Origin: Propionivibrio soli
Lineage (GTDB): Bacteria > Pseudomonadota > Gammaproteobacteria > Burkholderiales > Rhodocyclaceae
Assembly (NCBI RefSeq): GCF_025770765.1
Contig: NZ_JANZKY010000011.1
Coordinates: 62,001-126,000 of the forward strand
Direction: 5' to 3'
DNA length: 64,000 bases
Both the position numbers and the translations under genes were made by a program. Under the pieces are notes generated by a model. That model was not told the DNA's origin, did not search any database, and was given only the letters and a program-made list of their open reading frames with translations. This document shows positions 1 through 10,232 of this stretch, piece by piece (position 1 is the stretch's first letter; the number at the start of each line of letters is the position of its first letter).

Positions 1-1
1 C

Positions 2-664
2 GCCGCCTGGGACAGCCCCTTCGACTACGGACAACAGGCCGTGTTGTACGCCCCCACGGGATTGCCTGATCCGAATACGTTCGCCTACACGGAGGCGGTG
101 ATCCGTGCGGCGTTTCCGGTGGTCGAAGCCAGCGGCGGGCGGGCATTCTTTCTATGCACCTCGTTGCGCGCGATGCGGCGCGCCTATGATCTGCTGCAGG
201 AGCATCTGCAACGCGCTGGCCTCGATTTCCCACTGTTGATGCAGGGGGAGGGAAGCAAGAACGAGCTGCTCGAACGTTTCCGCCGCCTCGGTAACGCCAT
301 TCTCGTCGGCAGTCAAAGTTTCTGGGAAGGTGTGGATGTGCGTGGCGAAGCGCTGTCACTCGTCGTCATCGACAAGCTGCCCTTTGCACCTCCCGACGAT
401 CCGGTACTTTCGGCGCGCATCGAGCGTATGAAGGCAGAGGGACGCAACGCCTTCATGGACTATCAGTTGCCGCGCGCGGTAATCAATGTCAAGCAAGGAG
501 CCGGGCGGCTCATACGTGACGAGACTGATCGCGGCGTGCTGATGATTTGCGATCCCCGATTGGTCGGCAAGCATTATGGCAAACGCATTTGGCGCAGTCT
601 GCCGCCGATGAAGCGGACTCGTGAGCTTGACGAAGTTCTCGCCTTTTTTGGAGGCGGGCGGTGA
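2..664 (+). CDS. DinG/YoaA-family ATP-dependent DNA helicase, C-terminal part (truncated by window edge)
   Basis: The reading frame is open from the first bases of the window (AAWDSPFDYGQQ precedes the first possible start at 41), so the gene begins upstream and only about 220 C-terminal residues are seen. The helicase C-terminal half is clear: GSQSFWEGVDVRG followed by VVIDKLPF, and a motif VI of the form QGAGRLIR. This is the DinG/YoaA (XPD-like, superfamily 2) family of 5'-3' helicases that act on damaged DNA or R-loops; the Fe-S cluster region would lie upstream and cannot be checked. The stop overlaps the next gene's GTG start by four bases, which suggests translational coupling. Which family member it is remains open. 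Confidence 0.88.
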   Translation, partial: AAWDSPFDYGQQAVLYAPTGLPDPNTFAYTEAVIRAAFPVVEASGGRAFFLCTSLRAMRRAYDLLQEHLQRAGLDFPLLMQGEGSKNELLERFRRLGNAILVGSQSFWEGVDVRGEALSLVVIDKLPFAPPDDPVLSARIERMKAEGRNAFMDYQLPRAVINVKQGAGRLIRDETDRGVLMICDPRLVGKHYGKRIWRSLPPMKRTRELDEVLAFFGGGR

Positions 665-2055
665 ACGAACCGGTGCACGTGCCACTGGCGCCCTTGCCGC
701 TCGACTGCCGGGCCGCTGCCGCCGTGCTCAATCGCGGCTGCGTCTGCAATTCGATCGATCACGAGTTGTTGCGCCACGCGCTCGAAAGCGGCTCGGGCGG
801 CGGCATTTCGCATGCGGCGCTGCGGACTTCGCACCCGAATCTGTTTTCCGATACCGCCGTCTTTGTCGCTGAAGCGCATCTGCAGCGGATGGCCGATATC
901 GTCGCAGCAATCGAACGTGTAGTGGCTCTCCCGGCGTGGCAGGAACGCGTCTTTGCCTATGCTCCGGAGAGCGCGCAGTATGTACCCGCAGCGGCGGGCG
1001 TTTTCCTCGGCTATGACTTCCACCTGGGCGCAGACGGCCCGCAACTGATCGAGATCAACACCAACGCCGGCGGCGCGTTGCTTAACGTGAAGTTGCTGCG
1101 CGCGCAACGCGAATGCTGCGCCCAACTCGAGATGCTACCCACCGAGCAAATCGCGATCGAGGCGGAGTTCGTACGCATGTTTCGCGCAGAATGGCGCCTC
1201 GCGCACGGCGATGCGCCCTTGCGTCGTGTGGCGATTGTCGACGAAGCGCCGACCGCACAATTCCTGGCGCCGGAGTTCGAGCTGTTCCGACAGCTGTTCG
1301 AGAGCGCCGGCTGGGAGGCCTATGTGCTCTCCCCAGATCAGCTGCAGTTCGACGGTCGTCGACTCCTCCATGCGGGCCAGTCGATCGACCTTGTCTACAA
1401 CCGCCTGACCGATTTCTCGCTCGACGATCCCGGGAATACTGCCTTGCGTGCCGCCTATCTGGCTGACGCCGTGGTGCTTACACCGCACCCACGCGCGCAT
1501 GCCCTGTACGCCGATAAACGCAATCTGGCCGCGCTTTCCGATGACGGCTGGTTGGCGTCGATCGGCGTTGGCGAAAACGATCGTCGTCTGCTGCGCGCAG
1601 GCGTCCCGGCAACCGAGACGGTGACGCCGGAGAATGCGCCGCGCTTCTGGGATGAGCGAAAACGCTGGTTCTTCAAACCGTCGGCCGGCTTCGGCAGCAA
1701 AGCGGCCTACCGCGGCGACAAGGTGACCACCCGGGTTTTCGCGGAGATCGCCCGCGGCGGTTATGTGGCGCAACGCCTGGTTCCGCCCTCGGAACGGCGT
1801 CTGCTCGTGGACGGTGTTGAGCAGGATCTGAAGATCGACCTGCGCAACTTCGTCTATCGCGGCGCTGTTCAACTCGTCTCGGCGCGCCTCTACCAGGGGC
1901 AAACGACGAATTTCCGCACGCGCGGTGGCGGCTTTGCGGCGGTGTTTGCCGTCAATTGCGGCGGCAACCGGGAGAGCGGATCAGTGGCGGCCCAGTTTTC
2001 GACGCAACCAGACGGCGGCGACCTGCAGTGCCAACGCAACGACAACGGCCGATAA
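661..2055 (+). CDS. ATP-grasp-like protein of unknown substrate
   Basis: A 464-residue cytoplasmic protein starting at GTG with a GGAGG ribosome site seven bases upstream. It shows ATP-grasp-like signatures: LIEINTNAGGALLN near residue 140, and in the C-terminal third FFKPSAGFGSK, then DLKIDLRNFVY and ARLYQGQTTNFRT followed by a GGGFA stretch. The pattern recalls circularly permuted ATP-grasp or glutathione-synthetase-like ligases that join a carboxylate to an amine or thiol using ATP. The substrate is not identifiable. Its start overlaps the helicase stop (GTGA), and its last 75 bases overlap the oppositely oriented membrane-protein gene, so both ends are packed. Fold assignment is by motif resemblance only. 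Confidence 0.7.
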   Translation: MNEPVHVPLAPLPLDCRAAAAVLNRGCVCNSIDHELLRHALESGSGGGISHAALRTSHPNLFSDTAVFVAEAHLQRMADIVAAIERVVALPAWQERVFAYAPESAQYVPAAAGVFLGYDFHLGADGPQLIEINTNAGGALLNVKLLRAQRECCAQLEMLPTEQIAIEAEFVRMFRAEWRLAHGDAPLRRVAIVDEAPTAQFLAPEFELFRQLFESAGWEAYVLSPDQLQFDGRRLLHAGQSIDLVYNRLTDFSLDDPGNTALRAAYLADAVVLTPHPRAHALYADKRNLAALSDDGWLASIGVGENDRRLLRAGVPATETVTPENAPRFWDERKRWFFKPSAGFGSKAAYRGDKVTTRVFAEIARGGYVAQRLVPPSERRLLVDGVEQDLKIDLRNFVYRGAVQLVSARLYQGQTTNFRTRGGGFAAVFAVNCGGNRESGSVAAQFSTQPDGGDLQCQRNDNGR

Positions 2056-2754
2056 CAGAGCCGGCCCCGTCCCCGCACGCTCGATGAATTGAGCGACGAT
2101 CAGGAAAAACACCGCAAACGAAAACAGTCCCTGCAACATGCCGCGCAGTACACGTATGGCGGCAGCCGGTCCTTCAAAATGATGGGCGAATACGGCGAGA
2201 ATCATCGCGTACAACGGGAACGGCGCCAGTAGGCCCGTAACGTGGGGACCGAGCGCCTGTGAAATCTCGGTCAGACCGACGACGAACAGCGTGGCAACGA
2301 TCATCCGGGCTGGGATATCCCACGCGGGCAGCGAGCGGGACGTCGTCGTTTCGGCTCTTGGCTGCGGCATGAGACGCAGGATTGCGATCAGGCCGGCTAT
2401 CACCAATGGGAAAAGCCATTCCACGGCCGGACGAAAAGCCTTGAAGCCGACGGTGGCGAGCGCGAAGAAGCCAAGACTGATGACCAAAGTGGCCGGCCAA
2501 CGGTGAGTTTCACAAAGCCGGGTGTAGACGAGGCAGACAATGGCTTGCGACAAGGTCCCGGAGAGAATGCCGAGCGCCGCCGCACTGGCGAAGGTCGTAC
2601 CGTGAGTAAGGGCGAGAAAGAGGACGATAGGCCCGGAGGTGAGCGGCAAGCCGACGAGCCAGCCGCTGATGAACGAGCCCCACCGCCGCCCTGCCCAACT
2701 CACCATTCCGATCAGGGTGGGGGTCAGGATCAGTTTCAGGGTGAAGACGTCCAT
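1981..2754 (-). CDS. Polytopic inner-membrane protein of unknown function
   Basis: About 257 residues, almost entirely hydrophobic, with roughly seven to eight membrane segments. The start was placed at the ATG giving MDVFTLKLILTP, which leads straight into the first hydrophobic segment; an in-frame ATG at 2778 would add eight residues. No catalytic or transporter signature was recognised; conserved-looking glycine/proline motifs such as SGWLVGLPLTSGP near the N-terminus suggest a compact transporter-like fold, but that is speculation. The 3' end runs 75 bases into the ATP-grasp-like gene on the other strand. Confidence 0.72.
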   Translation of the reverse strand: MDVFTLKLILTPTLIGMVSWAGRRWGSFISGWLVGLPLTSGPIVLFLALTHGTTFASAAALGILSGTLSQAIVCLVYTRLCETHRWPATLVISLGFFALATVGFKAFRPAVEWLFPLVIAGLIAILRLMPQPRAETTTSRSLPAWDIPARMIVATLFVVGLTEISQALGPHVTGLLAPFPLYAMILAVFAHHFEGPAAAIRVLRGMLQGLFSFAVFFLIVAQFIERAGTGPALLSAVVVALALQVAAVWLRRKLGRH

Positions 2755-2841
2755 GCGCGATTGTTCGGCCCCGCGCACGATCGTGTCAACTCAAGGTGCG
2801 GGTACCAGCTTGCTGCCTCCGCGATGCCGCGAAGCTCTGTG

Positions 2842-4479
2842 TCAATGCAATTTGAATCGGCTGACTGAAACGCTCAAGGTCTCCGAAAGCGTCCGCAAAT
2901 GGCGCGCCGCTTTGGCGGTTTCCTCGACCGCGTTGGCGCTTTCCTCCGACATGCGGGCGATGTGCTCGATGCTGCCGGCAATATTCGTCGATGCACTGCT
3001 CTGCTCGCGAATCGAGGCCGAGATGTTGTCGACCACGCTCACGACCTGACGTGCGCCGCCTCGGATCTCGTTGATCGAGGACTCAGCCTGGCCTGCCAGT
3101 TCGACGCCCCGGCCGGCTTGAGTGACGCCGGCCTCCATGCTCGCCACCGCGTCGCGAGTCCCAGTCTGGATTTTCTCGACCATGACCGTGATCTCGGCGG
3201 TCGAACGGCTGGTACGCTCGGCCAGCTTGCGCACCTCGTCGGCGACTACGGCGAAGCCCCGTCCTTGCTCGCCGGCCCGGGCGGCTTCGATCGCTGCATT
3301 GAGCGCGAGCAGGTTGGTCTGGTCGGCAATTTCACGGATCGTATTGACGATCGAGGAGATTTGTTTCGACTGCTGGCCGAGCTCTTCGATGACGGACGCC
3401 GACGAGCGAACGGCTTGCGCAATCCGTGTCATCTCGCTGGCCGCGCCCTGAATGATCTGCGTACCCTTGTCCGAGAGTTCGTCCGACTGTAACGAGATGC
3501 CGTGTGCTTCTCGCGCATTGTCGGCCACCTGGTCGATACTGACGGTCATTTCCTCGACGGCAGCGGCCATCGACGACGCGGATTCGCTCTGCGCGCGCGA
3601 GCGCTTGGCGACTTCCTCCGACGCATTCAGCAGCTGCCCCGAGGCGGCGGCAAGTTGCGCCGAACTCTGCACGATGTCGTCGATCATGCGGCGCAGCGTG
3701 AGCTGCATTTCCTTCATGCCGGCCAGCACGCTGCGCGTATCGTCGGGGGCGCAGACGATTTCCGTGGTCAGGTCGCCGGTCGCGATGCGGTGCGTGATTT
3801 CCGAAACGGCTTGGGGATCGCCCCCGATGTCGCGGACGACTCGTCGACCGACCAGCGTCAAGCACACACCAATCACACCGCCGATGACGATGACCCAGGC
3901 GAGCAGTTTCAGGGCGCTGGTACGGAACATCGCGTCCACATCGTCGATGTAGATGCCGCTGCCAATGACCCACCCCCACGGCTCAAAGCCCTTGACGTAG
4001 GAAATCTTCGGCACTTCTTCCTTGAATCCGGGCTTGGGCCAGACATAGTCGACGTAGCCGCCGCCCGAGGTCTTCGCCACCTTGCTGAACTCAACGAAGA
4101 TCGCCTTGCCGTTCTTGTCCTTGAAGTTCGAGAGATCCTGCCCATCGAGCTCAGGCTTGATTGGATGCATCACGATGCGCGCGCCGAGATCGTTGATCCA
4201 GAAGTACTCGGTCTTCTCGTAGCGCATCGCCTTCACGGCGTCGATGGCGGCCTTCTTCGCGTCGTCGACGCTTAGCTTGCTCTCGCGCGCCTGCTTTTCG
4301 TAGAGACCGACCGTCGCATGCGCGACTTCCACCAGGTTGCGTACCTTCTCCTGACGATCGGCAATGAGTTGCCCCCGCTGCCCATACAGGACGACGACAA
4401 CGAGGATGACCATGCCGGTCAAGGCCAGTGCCGTCAGTGCTCTCAGTTTTGTCCGCAACGTACCGTTCATCAGACCCAT
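2842..4479 (-). CDS. Methyl-accepting chemotaxis protein with a single-Cache sensor domain
   Basis: A 545-residue chemoreceptor. An N-terminal membrane segment (about residues 12-30) is followed by a periplasmic single Cache domain (about 35-185; motifs [19 protein letters not shown] and [12 protein letters not shown]), a second membrane segment (about 190-210), a HAMP linker and a long coiled-coil signalling domain. The hairpin tip that contacts CheA/CheW is present ([20 protein letters not shown]). sCache_2 domains of this type often sense small organic acids, but the ligand here is unknown. The chosen ATG has GGGAAAAGCGA just before it; a second ATG three codons later lacks a ribosome site. 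No chemotaxis genes adjoin it, so it is an orphan receptor. Confidence 0.93.
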   Translation of the reverse strand: MGLMNGTLRTKLRALTALALTGMVILVVVVLYGQRGQLIADRQEKVRNLVEVAHATVGLYEKQARESKLSVDDAKKAAIDAVKAMRYEKTEYFWINDLGARIVMHPIKPELDGQDLSNFKDKNGKAIFVEFSKVAKTSGGGYVDYVWPKPGFKEEVPKISYVKGFEPWGWVIGSGIYIDDVDAMFRTSALKLLAWVIVIGGVIGVCLTLVGRRVVRDIGGDPQAVSEITHRIATGDLTTEIVCAPDDTRSVLAGMKEMQLTLRRMIDDIVQSSAQLAAASGQLLNASEEVAKRSRAQSESASSMAAAVEEMTVSIDQVADNAREAHGISLQSDELSDKGTQIIQGAASEMTRIAQAVRSSASVIEELGQQSKQISSIVNTIREIADQTNLLALNAAIEAARAGEQGRGFAVVADEVRKLAERTSRSTAEITVMVEKIQTGTRDAVASMEAGVTQAGRGVELAGQAESSINEIRGGARQVVSVVDNISASIREQSSASTNIAGSIEHIARMSEESANAVEETAKAARHLRTLSETLSVSVSRFKLH

Positions 4480-4722
4480 TCGCTTTTCCCTCGATGATCA
4501 AGCGCGCCCTTTGGCCGGGCGTCACCGGTATGAATTATGCAGGCGTGGCCAATGTACACGGGAGCTAGAGCGTTAGCAACGGCCACATGGGGGCGTACCA
4601 AGGGCGAGGACGAGGTCTATCGGAGGGAGGAGTTAAGGATGCGAAACGATGGGTGTCGGCCACCGTATCGCATCGTGCGAGGTATGGGGAAGGCGGGCTA
4701 TTAGGGCCCTCTGCCGGAATGC

Positions 4723-5541
4723 TCAGCGCAGCATGAATGACATCGCCGAGAGGCAGTTGATGACGCGCACGGCATGCTCAACGCTCGGAACGTCAAAGCC
4801 CACGGTGCAGTCGTCGATGCGCGACAGTGTGGGCCACTGGGCGAATAGGTCGGCGTGCGCGGTCGTTTGCGCGCGCAGGCGAACGGCTATGGGGCCGGCG
4901 ATGCGGAAGGGCGTCGCCTTTTCTTGGGTCGCGATCGCCTGGCGTGCACCGTTGCGGATCGCCGTGCGGGATGCCTCGGGGGAAAGCGAAATCGCGCTGT
5001 TGCGTCCTGTTGCCGTTTTGGTCACGACAAACACGGTTTCGGGGAGCAGCGGCCGGGTTTCCTCGGCGAATGCGTCGTCGCCCGAACAGAGGATGACCGC
5101 TACGCCTCGTTCGCCTGCCAGCGCCGCGTAGAGTCCGGCCTCGCCAAGCTCAAGGTCGCCCAGCCAGATGCGGGCGAATGCCTGGCTGTTCACCGTATGC
5201 GCGAGAACGCCGCGTGCCTGCGAGCGAGAGTGGTAGCCGACAAGCATTACGGCATCGCAACCGACCTCGAGGCCGCCGAGCATGCCGAGGTAACGCGGTT
5301 TGCCAACGACGTAGCGTGCGCGCGGGTCGAGTTCGTCGGCGATCAGATTGCGGTAGTCGCCATGCGAGTCGTTGACCAGCACCTCGTGGGCGCCGCCCTC
5401 GAAGGCACCGGCAATGGCGGCGTTCGCCTCCTGCGTCATCCAGCGTCGGGCGCGTTCGTATTCGCCGTTCCCGGCTCGTGTCTGCTCGGGATTCACCACG
5501 CCGGCGACGCCCTCGATGTCGGTGGAGATCAGGATGCGCAT
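4723..5541 (-). CDS. M55 family D-aminopeptidase (DppA peptidase-like)
   Basis: 272 residues; begins MRILISTDIEGVAGV, which carries the metal-binding DxEG of M55 zinc peptidases (Bacillus DppA type, releasing D-amino acids from short peptides). Further family motifs are VNDSHGDYRN (about residue 55), GYHSRSQARGVLAHT (about 105) and GEAGLYAALAGERGVAV. The start has AAAGGAAAC upstream. It is the last gene of the iaaA-gsi operon, 11 bases after the P1 peptidase. The context suggests that it cleaves imported, non-standard peptides, for example D-amino-acid peptides from peptidoglycan. Not to be confused with the dipeptide-binding protein DppA at 45.6 kb. Confidence 0.87.
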   Translation of the reverse strand: MRILISTDIEGVAGVVNPEQTRAGNGEYERARRWMTQEANAAIAGAFEGGAHEVLVNDSHGDYRNLIADELDPRARYVVGKPRYLGMLGGLEVGCDAVMLVGYHSRSQARGVLAHTVNSQAFARIWLGDLELGEAGLYAALAGERGVAVILCSGDDAFAEETRPLLPETVFVVTKTATGRNSAISLSPEASRTAIRNGARQAIATQEKATPFRIAGPIAVRLRAQTTAHADLFAQWPTLSRIDDCTVGFDVPSVEHAVRVINCLSAMSFMLR

Positions 5542-5552
5542 GTCGTTTCCTT

Positions 5553-6602
5553 TCAGGTTTTTCCGGCAATCTGAGCGAGCGCCTGGCGCAGCGATCGCCG
5601 GCTGTTTCCGTCGCGCCCGCCTACCGGTTCGGCGTGCCACAGGGCGTTGACGATCGCCTGTTCGGTGGCTTCGGCAGCGGCGGCAAACAACGGGTCGAGG
5701 CGGGATTCGTGGAGCATGGCGAGCGAGGGCATCGGTGCGCTCGGCGCCTGCGGAATCGTGTAAGCGGTGGAGAAGGCGACGACGATGTCGCCGCTGCCGT
5801 GCCCATAGTGCGAGCCGGTTCTTGCCAGTCCGGCACCGGCGCGACGCGCCAGTCGCCTGAGCTGGCGCGCATCGAGCGGCGCGTCGGTGGCAAGCAGCAT
5901 GATGATCGAACCCTGTTCCGGTTCGGACGACGATTCCGCGGCCGCGAGCACGCGGCCCACCGGGTCGCCGTCGAGAATCAACATCGGCAGCCGCCCGAAG
6001 TTGGCGAGCACGAGCGCGCCGACGGTGAACTTGCCTGCACGGCGCGAGGCGGTACCAATGCCGCCCTTGAGGTCGAAGGCACTCATGCCGCGCCCGGCGC
6101 CGACGCTGCCTTGCGCGACGTCCGTTGAGCGGGCGGCGAGGGCCATGCCGTAGTGTTCCTCGCACACGGCGAGCGCGCGTATGTCGTTCAGGTAACCGTC
6201 ATTGCATTCAAGCACGAGCGGGTTGACGGTCGGCCACTCGCGGCCGATACGGGGGTGTGCTTCCAATGCGGCGCGAATCTGGGCTTGAGCCACCGTGCCG
6301 ACGGCGAACGTGTTGGTTAGCGCGATCGGTGTTTCGAGCACGCCGAGTTCCTCTAGCTGCACGAGGCCGACACTCTTGCCAAACCCGTTGATCACTGAGA
6401 CAGCGGCGGGAACCTTGTCGATGAACGGGTCTCCGCCGTGCGGCGCAACGACCGTGACGCCGGTCTGAATCGCGCCCTCGGCGAGCGTCAGATGCCCCAC
6501 GCGCACGTCGCCGACGTCGCTGATCGAATTGCGCGGCCCGGGCGGTAGTTGCCCGACGCGCGGCAGGGACCGTGTGTCTTCCGGTGCCGGTTGCTCGTTC
6601 AT
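5553..6602 (-). CDS. P1 family peptidase (DmpA/BapA-type aminopeptidase, Ntn-hydrolase fold)
   Basis: 349 residues, the usual length for this family of self-cleaving aminopeptidases (L-aminopeptidase D-Ala-esterase/amidase DmpA, beta-aminopeptidase BapA). Motifs include [13 protein letters not shown] near the N-terminus, the block [17 protein letters not shown] (165-181), and [15 protein letters not shown]. By comparison with DmpA the precursor should cleave between Gly231 and Ser232, freeing Ser232 as the N-terminal nucleophile of the beta chain. Members hydrolyse peptides starting with D-Ala or beta-amino acids. The start codon overlaps the stop of the GsiD-like permease by four bases, so it is co-translated with the importer. 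Confidence 0.88.
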   Translation of the reverse strand: MNEQPAPEDTRSLPRVGQLPPGPRNSISDVGDVRVGHLTLAEGAIQTGVTVVAPHGGDPFIDKVPAAVSVINGFGKSVGLVQLEELGVLETPIALTNTFAVGTVAQAQIRAALEAHPRIGREWPTVNPLVLECNDGYLNDIRALAVCEEHYGMALAARSTDVAQGSVGAGRGMSAFDLKGGIGTASRRAGKFTVGALVLANFGRLPMLILDGDPVGRVLAAAESSSEPEQGSIIMLLATDAPLDARQLRRLARRAGAGLARTGSHYGHGSGDIVVAFSTAYTIPQAPSAPMPSLAMLHESRLDPLFAAAAEATEQAIVNALWHAEPVGGRDGNSRRSLRQALAQIAGKT

Positions 6603-7516
6603 TTGCGGTCGATCTTCGGGTCAAGCGCATCGCGCAGCCCGTCGCCGAGCAGGTTGAACGCAAGCACGGTGAGGAAGATGGCGATGCTCGGGAAGATCGC
6701 GATGTGCGGGGCGTTCACCATGTCGGCACGCGCGGCGTTCAACATCGCTCCCCACTCGGGCGTCGGCGGCTGCGCACCGAGGCCGAGGAAGGAGAGGCTG
6801 GCGGCCGTGATGATCGAGGTGCCGATACGCATCGAGAAGTAGACGACGATCGACGAGATCGTTCCCGGCAGGATGTGGCGCACGAGAATCGTAAAGTCCG
6901 AGGCGCCGATGCTGCGTACCGCCTCGATGTAGGTGAGATGCTTCAAGGCCAGCGTGTTGCCGCGCACGAGACGCGCGAACGCCGGGATGCTGAAGATCGA
7001 CACGGCGACGATCACGTTGGTGAGGCCGTTGCCGAGAATGGCGACAACGCCGATCGCCAGCAGGATGCCGGGGAAGGCGAACAGCACGTCGCAGATGCGC
7101 ATCGTGACGCGGTCCCACCAGCCCTCGTAGTAACCGGCCATCAGGCCGAGTGTGGTGCCGATTACCGCGCCGACGGCGACCGAAGCGATGCCGGATGCGA
7201 GCGAAATGCGGGCTCCCATCAGGATGCGGCTGAAAATGTCGCGGCCGAGCGAATCGACGCCAAACCAGTGTTTGAGCGAAGGTGCGGCGTTCAGCGCGTC
7301 GTAATCGAAGAAGTTCTCTGCGTCGAAAGGTACGAGCCAGGGCGCGAGGATCGCCACGATCATCAGGAAGATCACGAAGCAGCCAGCAACCATCGCCAGG
7401 TGCTGCTTGCGGAACTTGCGCACGAATTCGGTCCAGGGCGTGCGGACGTCCCCCGCGACGTGGGCGGAAGGAGCGGCGGCGGTAGTTTGTGTGGTCATCG
7501 TCGGCCTCGCGCTCAC
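6599..7516 (-). CDS. gsiD: Glutathione/dipeptide-type ABC transporter permease
   Basis: 305 residues (E. coli GsiD is 303). A long cytoplasmic N-terminus precedes the first membrane segment (about residues 40-62), then the DppC-type core with [18 protein letters not shown] and the EAA loop that contacts the ATPase ([20 protein letters not shown], about 210-230). The C-terminus ends [11 protein letters not shown], typical of DppC/GsiD proteins. It pairs with the GsiC-like permease to form the inner-membrane channel. ATGA overlaps link it to both neighbours. The gene symbol rests on operon order with iaaA, gsiA and gsiB; glutathione as the true substrate is inferred only. Confidence 0.88.
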   Translation of the reverse strand: MSARPTMTTQTTAAAPSAHVAGDVRTPWTEFVRKFRKQHLAMVAGCFVIFLMIVAILAPWLVPFDAENFFDYDALNAAPSLKHWFGVDSLGRDIFSRILMGARISLASGIASVAVGAVIGTTLGLMAGYYEGWWDRVTMRICDVLFAFPGILLAIGVVAILGNGLTNVIVAVSIFSIPAFARLVRGNTLALKHLTYIEAVRSIGASDFTILVRHILPGTISSIVVYFSMRIGTSIITAASLSFLGLGAQPPTPEWGAMLNAARADMVNAPHIAIFPSIAIFLTVLAFNLLGDGLRDALDPKIDRK

Positions 7517-8433
7517 TTGTAGTGGATGGTCGGGTTGATCACGGCGTACAAGATGTCCACCACGAGATTTATCAGGATGAATTCGAGCGAGAAGAGCAGG
7601 ACTTCGGTCTGAATGATCGGGTAGTCGCGCATGTCGACGGCATCGACGAGCAGGCGTCCCATGCCCGGCCAGTTGAAGACGACCTCGACGACGATTGAGC
7701 CGCCGAGCAGGAAACCGAACTGCAAGCCCATCATCGTCACGACGGGAATCATGGCATTGCGCAGGCAGTGCTTGAGTACCACGACCGGTTCGCTGACGCC
7801 CTTGGCGCGGGCGGTGCGTACGAAGTCCTCCTGCATGATTTCGACGAAGGAGGCACGCGTGAAGCGCGCCATCACGGCGGCCACGGCGGCGCCCAACGTG
7901 AGCGAAGGCAGGATGTAGTGCTTCCAGGAATCGGCACCGATCGACGGCAGCCAGCCGAGCTGTACGGAGAACACCTGCATGAAGAGCATGCCCAGCGCGA
8001 ACGCGGGGAAGGAAATACCGGAGACGGCGAGCGTCATGCCGAGCCGATCAGGCCAGCGGTTCCGCCACACGGCGGAGACGATGCCGATTCCCATGCCGAA
8101 GAGAACCGACCAGCCCATGCTGGCCAGCGTCAGGTACAGGGTAGGAAGAAAACGGACCGAGATTTCCTCACTGACCGGCCGTTTTGTACGCAGCGACTTT
8201 CCGAATTCACCGCGCAACGCGTTGCTGAAGTAGGTGACGAACTGCTCGTGCATCGGCTTATCGAGGCCAAGGTCTTGGCGCACCAGCTGCACGGTGGCTT
8301 CATCCGCCTCCGGGCCGGCGGCCAGCCGTGCCGGATCGCCGGGCAACAGGTGAACAAAAAGGAAGACCAGCACGGCCACGATGAGCAGCGTCGGTATCAA
8401 TCCCAGCAGGCGTTTAAGGACGTAATTCAGCAT
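7513..8433 (-). CDS. gsiC: Glutathione/dipeptide-type ABC transporter permease
   Basis: 306 residues, identical in length to E. coli GsiC. It starts [17 protein letters not shown], the standard N-terminal membrane helix of DppB/GsiC permeases, followed by [15 protein letters not shown]. The EAA loop ([26 protein letters not shown]) lies at about residues 185-210. The C-terminus ([16 protein letters not shown]) is family-typical. It is partner of the next gene, which it overlaps by four bases. A 204-base gap with a strong hairpin separates it from the upstream binding-protein gene, so permease output is probably lower than binding-protein output. Confidence 0.88.
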   Translation of the reverse strand: MLNYVLKRLLGLIPTLLIVAVLVFLFVHLLPGDPARLAAGPEADEATVQLVRQDLGLDKPMHEQFVTYFSNALRGEFGKSLRTKRPVSEEISVRFLPTLYLTLASMGWSVLFGMGIGIVSAVWRNRWPDRLGMTLAVSGISFPAFALGMLFMQVFSVQLGWLPSIGADSWKHYILPSLTLGAAVAAVMARFTRASFVEIMQEDFVRTARAKGVSEPVVVLKHCLRNAMIPVVTMMGLQFGFLLGGSIVVEVVFNWPGMGRLLVDAVDMRDYPIIQTEVLLFSLEFILINLVVDILYAVINPTIHYK

Positions 8434-8598
8434 TTCATACCTGGAAAAAACCGTTTATCCACAAAACAACAGTACAGCGGAGAGCTCGGCTTACTTATTC
8501 ATCATTCCGGCCAAAAGCCGGAGACATTGCTTTTCCCTTGAAGCTGGGAAGGTTTGGAGGGGATGGCCGCGTTGCGGGCAATGATGTTTCCATCCCCA

Positions 8599-8633
8599 CC
8601 CGATCCCTCCCCTTGGCAAGGGGAGGGATCGGG
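8599..8633 (-). other. Perfect 16-bp stem-loop directly after the gsiB stop codon
   Basis: A 16-base arm (8599-8614, starting cccgatccct) is repeated as its exact reverse complement at 8618-8633 with a three-base loop. It begins five bases past the gsiB stop codon on the minus strand. There is no uridine run behind it, so it looks like an mRNA 3'-end stabiliser or partial terminator of the kind that raises binding-protein expression over permease expression in ABC operons. Confidence 0.75.
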
Positions 8634-8637
8634 CTAC

Positions 8638-10191
8638 TTACTTCACGTCGATATCGTCGTAGTTGAACGAGCCGTCAGGCATGACGTAGATACCCGAGAG
8701 GTTCTTCGCCCGTGCGTAGAGCAGCTTCTCCGTGACCAGGAAGGCCCAGGGAGCGTCTTCCCAGATCTGCTTCTGAGCCGCTTTGTAGAGCTTTTCCTTC
8801 TCGGCGGTATCGGTCGTGTTCAACGCCTTGGCGATGTTGCCGTCAACCAGGTCGTTCTTGTAGTACGCCGTGTTCAGGAGCTTCGGCGGGAAGGCTTCGG
8901 AAGCGAGCAGCGGACGCAATGCCCAGTCGGCCTCGCCGGTCGAGGACGACCAGCCGATGTAATACATGCGCACCGGGGCGGCATCCGGGTTCGGCTGGCT
9001 TTCCACCTTCTCGACGCGTTGCCCGGCTTCGAGCGCCTGGATCTGCACCTTGATGCCGACCTGGGCCAATTGCTGCTGGGCGAACTGGATGACCTTTTGT
9101 GCCGTCGAGTGGTTGTACGCCGACCACAGGATCGTCTCGAAGCCGTTCGGGTAGCCCGCTTCGGCCAGGAGCTGCTTGGCCTTGGCCGGATCGTAGGGCC
9201 AGGCGCCGAACTTCTCGGCGTATTCGACGCCTGCGGGCACGACACCTTCCGCTGGTACGGCGTAGCCGGCGAACGCCACCTTGGCCAACGCTTCCTTGTT
9301 GATCGCGTAGTTGACTGCCTGGCGTACCTTGACGTTATCGAACGGCTTCTGCTTGGTGTTCATCGACAGGTAGCGCGCGATGATCGACGGGCTGGTGACG
9401 ACGTCCACCTTCGGGCTCTGCTTGAGCTGCTCGGCCTGTTCCGGCGGCAGCGTGTAGGCGAAGGAGGCTTCGCCGGTCTGCAGAACGGTGGCGCGGGTGT
9501 TGTTATCGACGACCGGCTTCCAGGTCAGGGTGTCGACCTTCGGCAGGCCCTTCTTCCAGTAGCCGTCGAATTTCTTCACCTTCAGGTAGTCGGTCTGCTT
9601 CCACTCCTGGAACACGAACGGTCCGGTCCCGACCGGGTTGAAGGCGATGTCCTTGCCGTACTTCTGCAGCGCGGCCGGGGAGATGATCACGCCCGATGGG
9701 TGGGCCAGCACGTTGATGAACGGCGAGAACGGCTCCTTGAGCGTGAACTTCACGGTGTGCGCGTCAACCACGTCGGTCTTCGCGATGCGGTTGTACAGCG
9801 TGTAGCGCTTGAGCTTGTTGTCCGGGTTGGTCACGCGGTCGAAGTTGGCCTTGACCGCCGCCGCGTTGAAATCCGTACCGTCATGGAACTTGATGCCCGA
9901 CTTCAGCTTGATCGTGTAGGTGAGGCCGTCCTTGCTTACCTGGTAACTGTCGGCCAGAACGTTCACGAGCTTCAGATCCTTGTCGAAGCCGAACAGGCCC
10001 TGGTAGAACGACTTCGTCACCGCCATGGACAGCGTGTCATTGGCATCGTACGGGTCGAGTGTCGTGAAGGTAGAGTTGACGGCGAGCACCACGTCCTTGG
10101 CAGCGAACGCTGGTGTGCTCAGGGAAGCGGCCGCCAGCGAGCCTGCGATCAGCAGGTGCCGGAAGCTCAGCAGACGGGTGGAAGACTTCAT
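8638..10191 (-). CDS. gsiB: Periplasmic peptide/glutathione-binding protein (family 5 solute-binding protein)
   Basis: 517 residues (E. coli GsiB is 512). A Sec signal peptide occupies the first 30 residues (basic start, hydrophobic core, cut after PAFA). Family 5 features follow: [46 protein letters not shown], and [13 protein letters not shown]. It captures small peptides in the periplasm and delivers them to GsiC/GsiD. It lies between gsiA and gsiC as in E. coli iaaA-gsiABCD. The ligand cannot be decided from sequence; neighbouring peptidases suggest isoaspartyl, beta-amino or D-amino peptides as well as glutathione. Confidence 0.9.
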   Translation of the reverse strand: MKSSTRLLSFRHLLIAGSLAAASLSTPAFAAKDVVLAVNSTFTTLDPYDANDTLSMAVTKSFYQGLFGFDKDLKLVNVLADSYQVSKDGLTYTIKLKSGIKFHDGTDFNAAAVKANFDRVTNPDNKLKRYTLYNRIAKTDVVDAHTVKFTLKEPFSPFINVLAHPSGVIISPAALQKYGKDIAFNPVGTGPFVFQEWKQTDYLKVKKFDGYWKKGLPKVDTLTWKPVVDNNTRATVLQTGEASFAYTLPPEQAEQLKQSPKVDVVTSPSIIARYLSMNTKQKPFDNVKVRQAVNYAINKEALAKVAFAGYAVPAEGVVPAGVEYAEKFGAWPYDPAKAKQLLAEAGYPNGFETILWSAYNHSTAQKVIQFAQQQLAQVGIKVQIQALEAGQRVEKVESQPNPDAAPVRMYYIGWSSSTGEADWALRPLLASEAFPPKLLNTAYYKNDLVDGNIAKALNTTDTAEKEKLYKAAQKQIWEDAPWAFLVTEKLLYARAKNLSGIYVMPDGSFNYDDIDVK

Positions 10192-10232
10192 CGAAAACGT
10201 CCTTTCAAAAGCCCGTGAGGGCGGGGATGCAC

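Noticed and set aside
8554-10218. 554-codon open frame on the plus strand
   Set aside because: It mirrors gsiB, which has a signal peptide and family 5 motifs. The plus-strand product has no recognisable domain.
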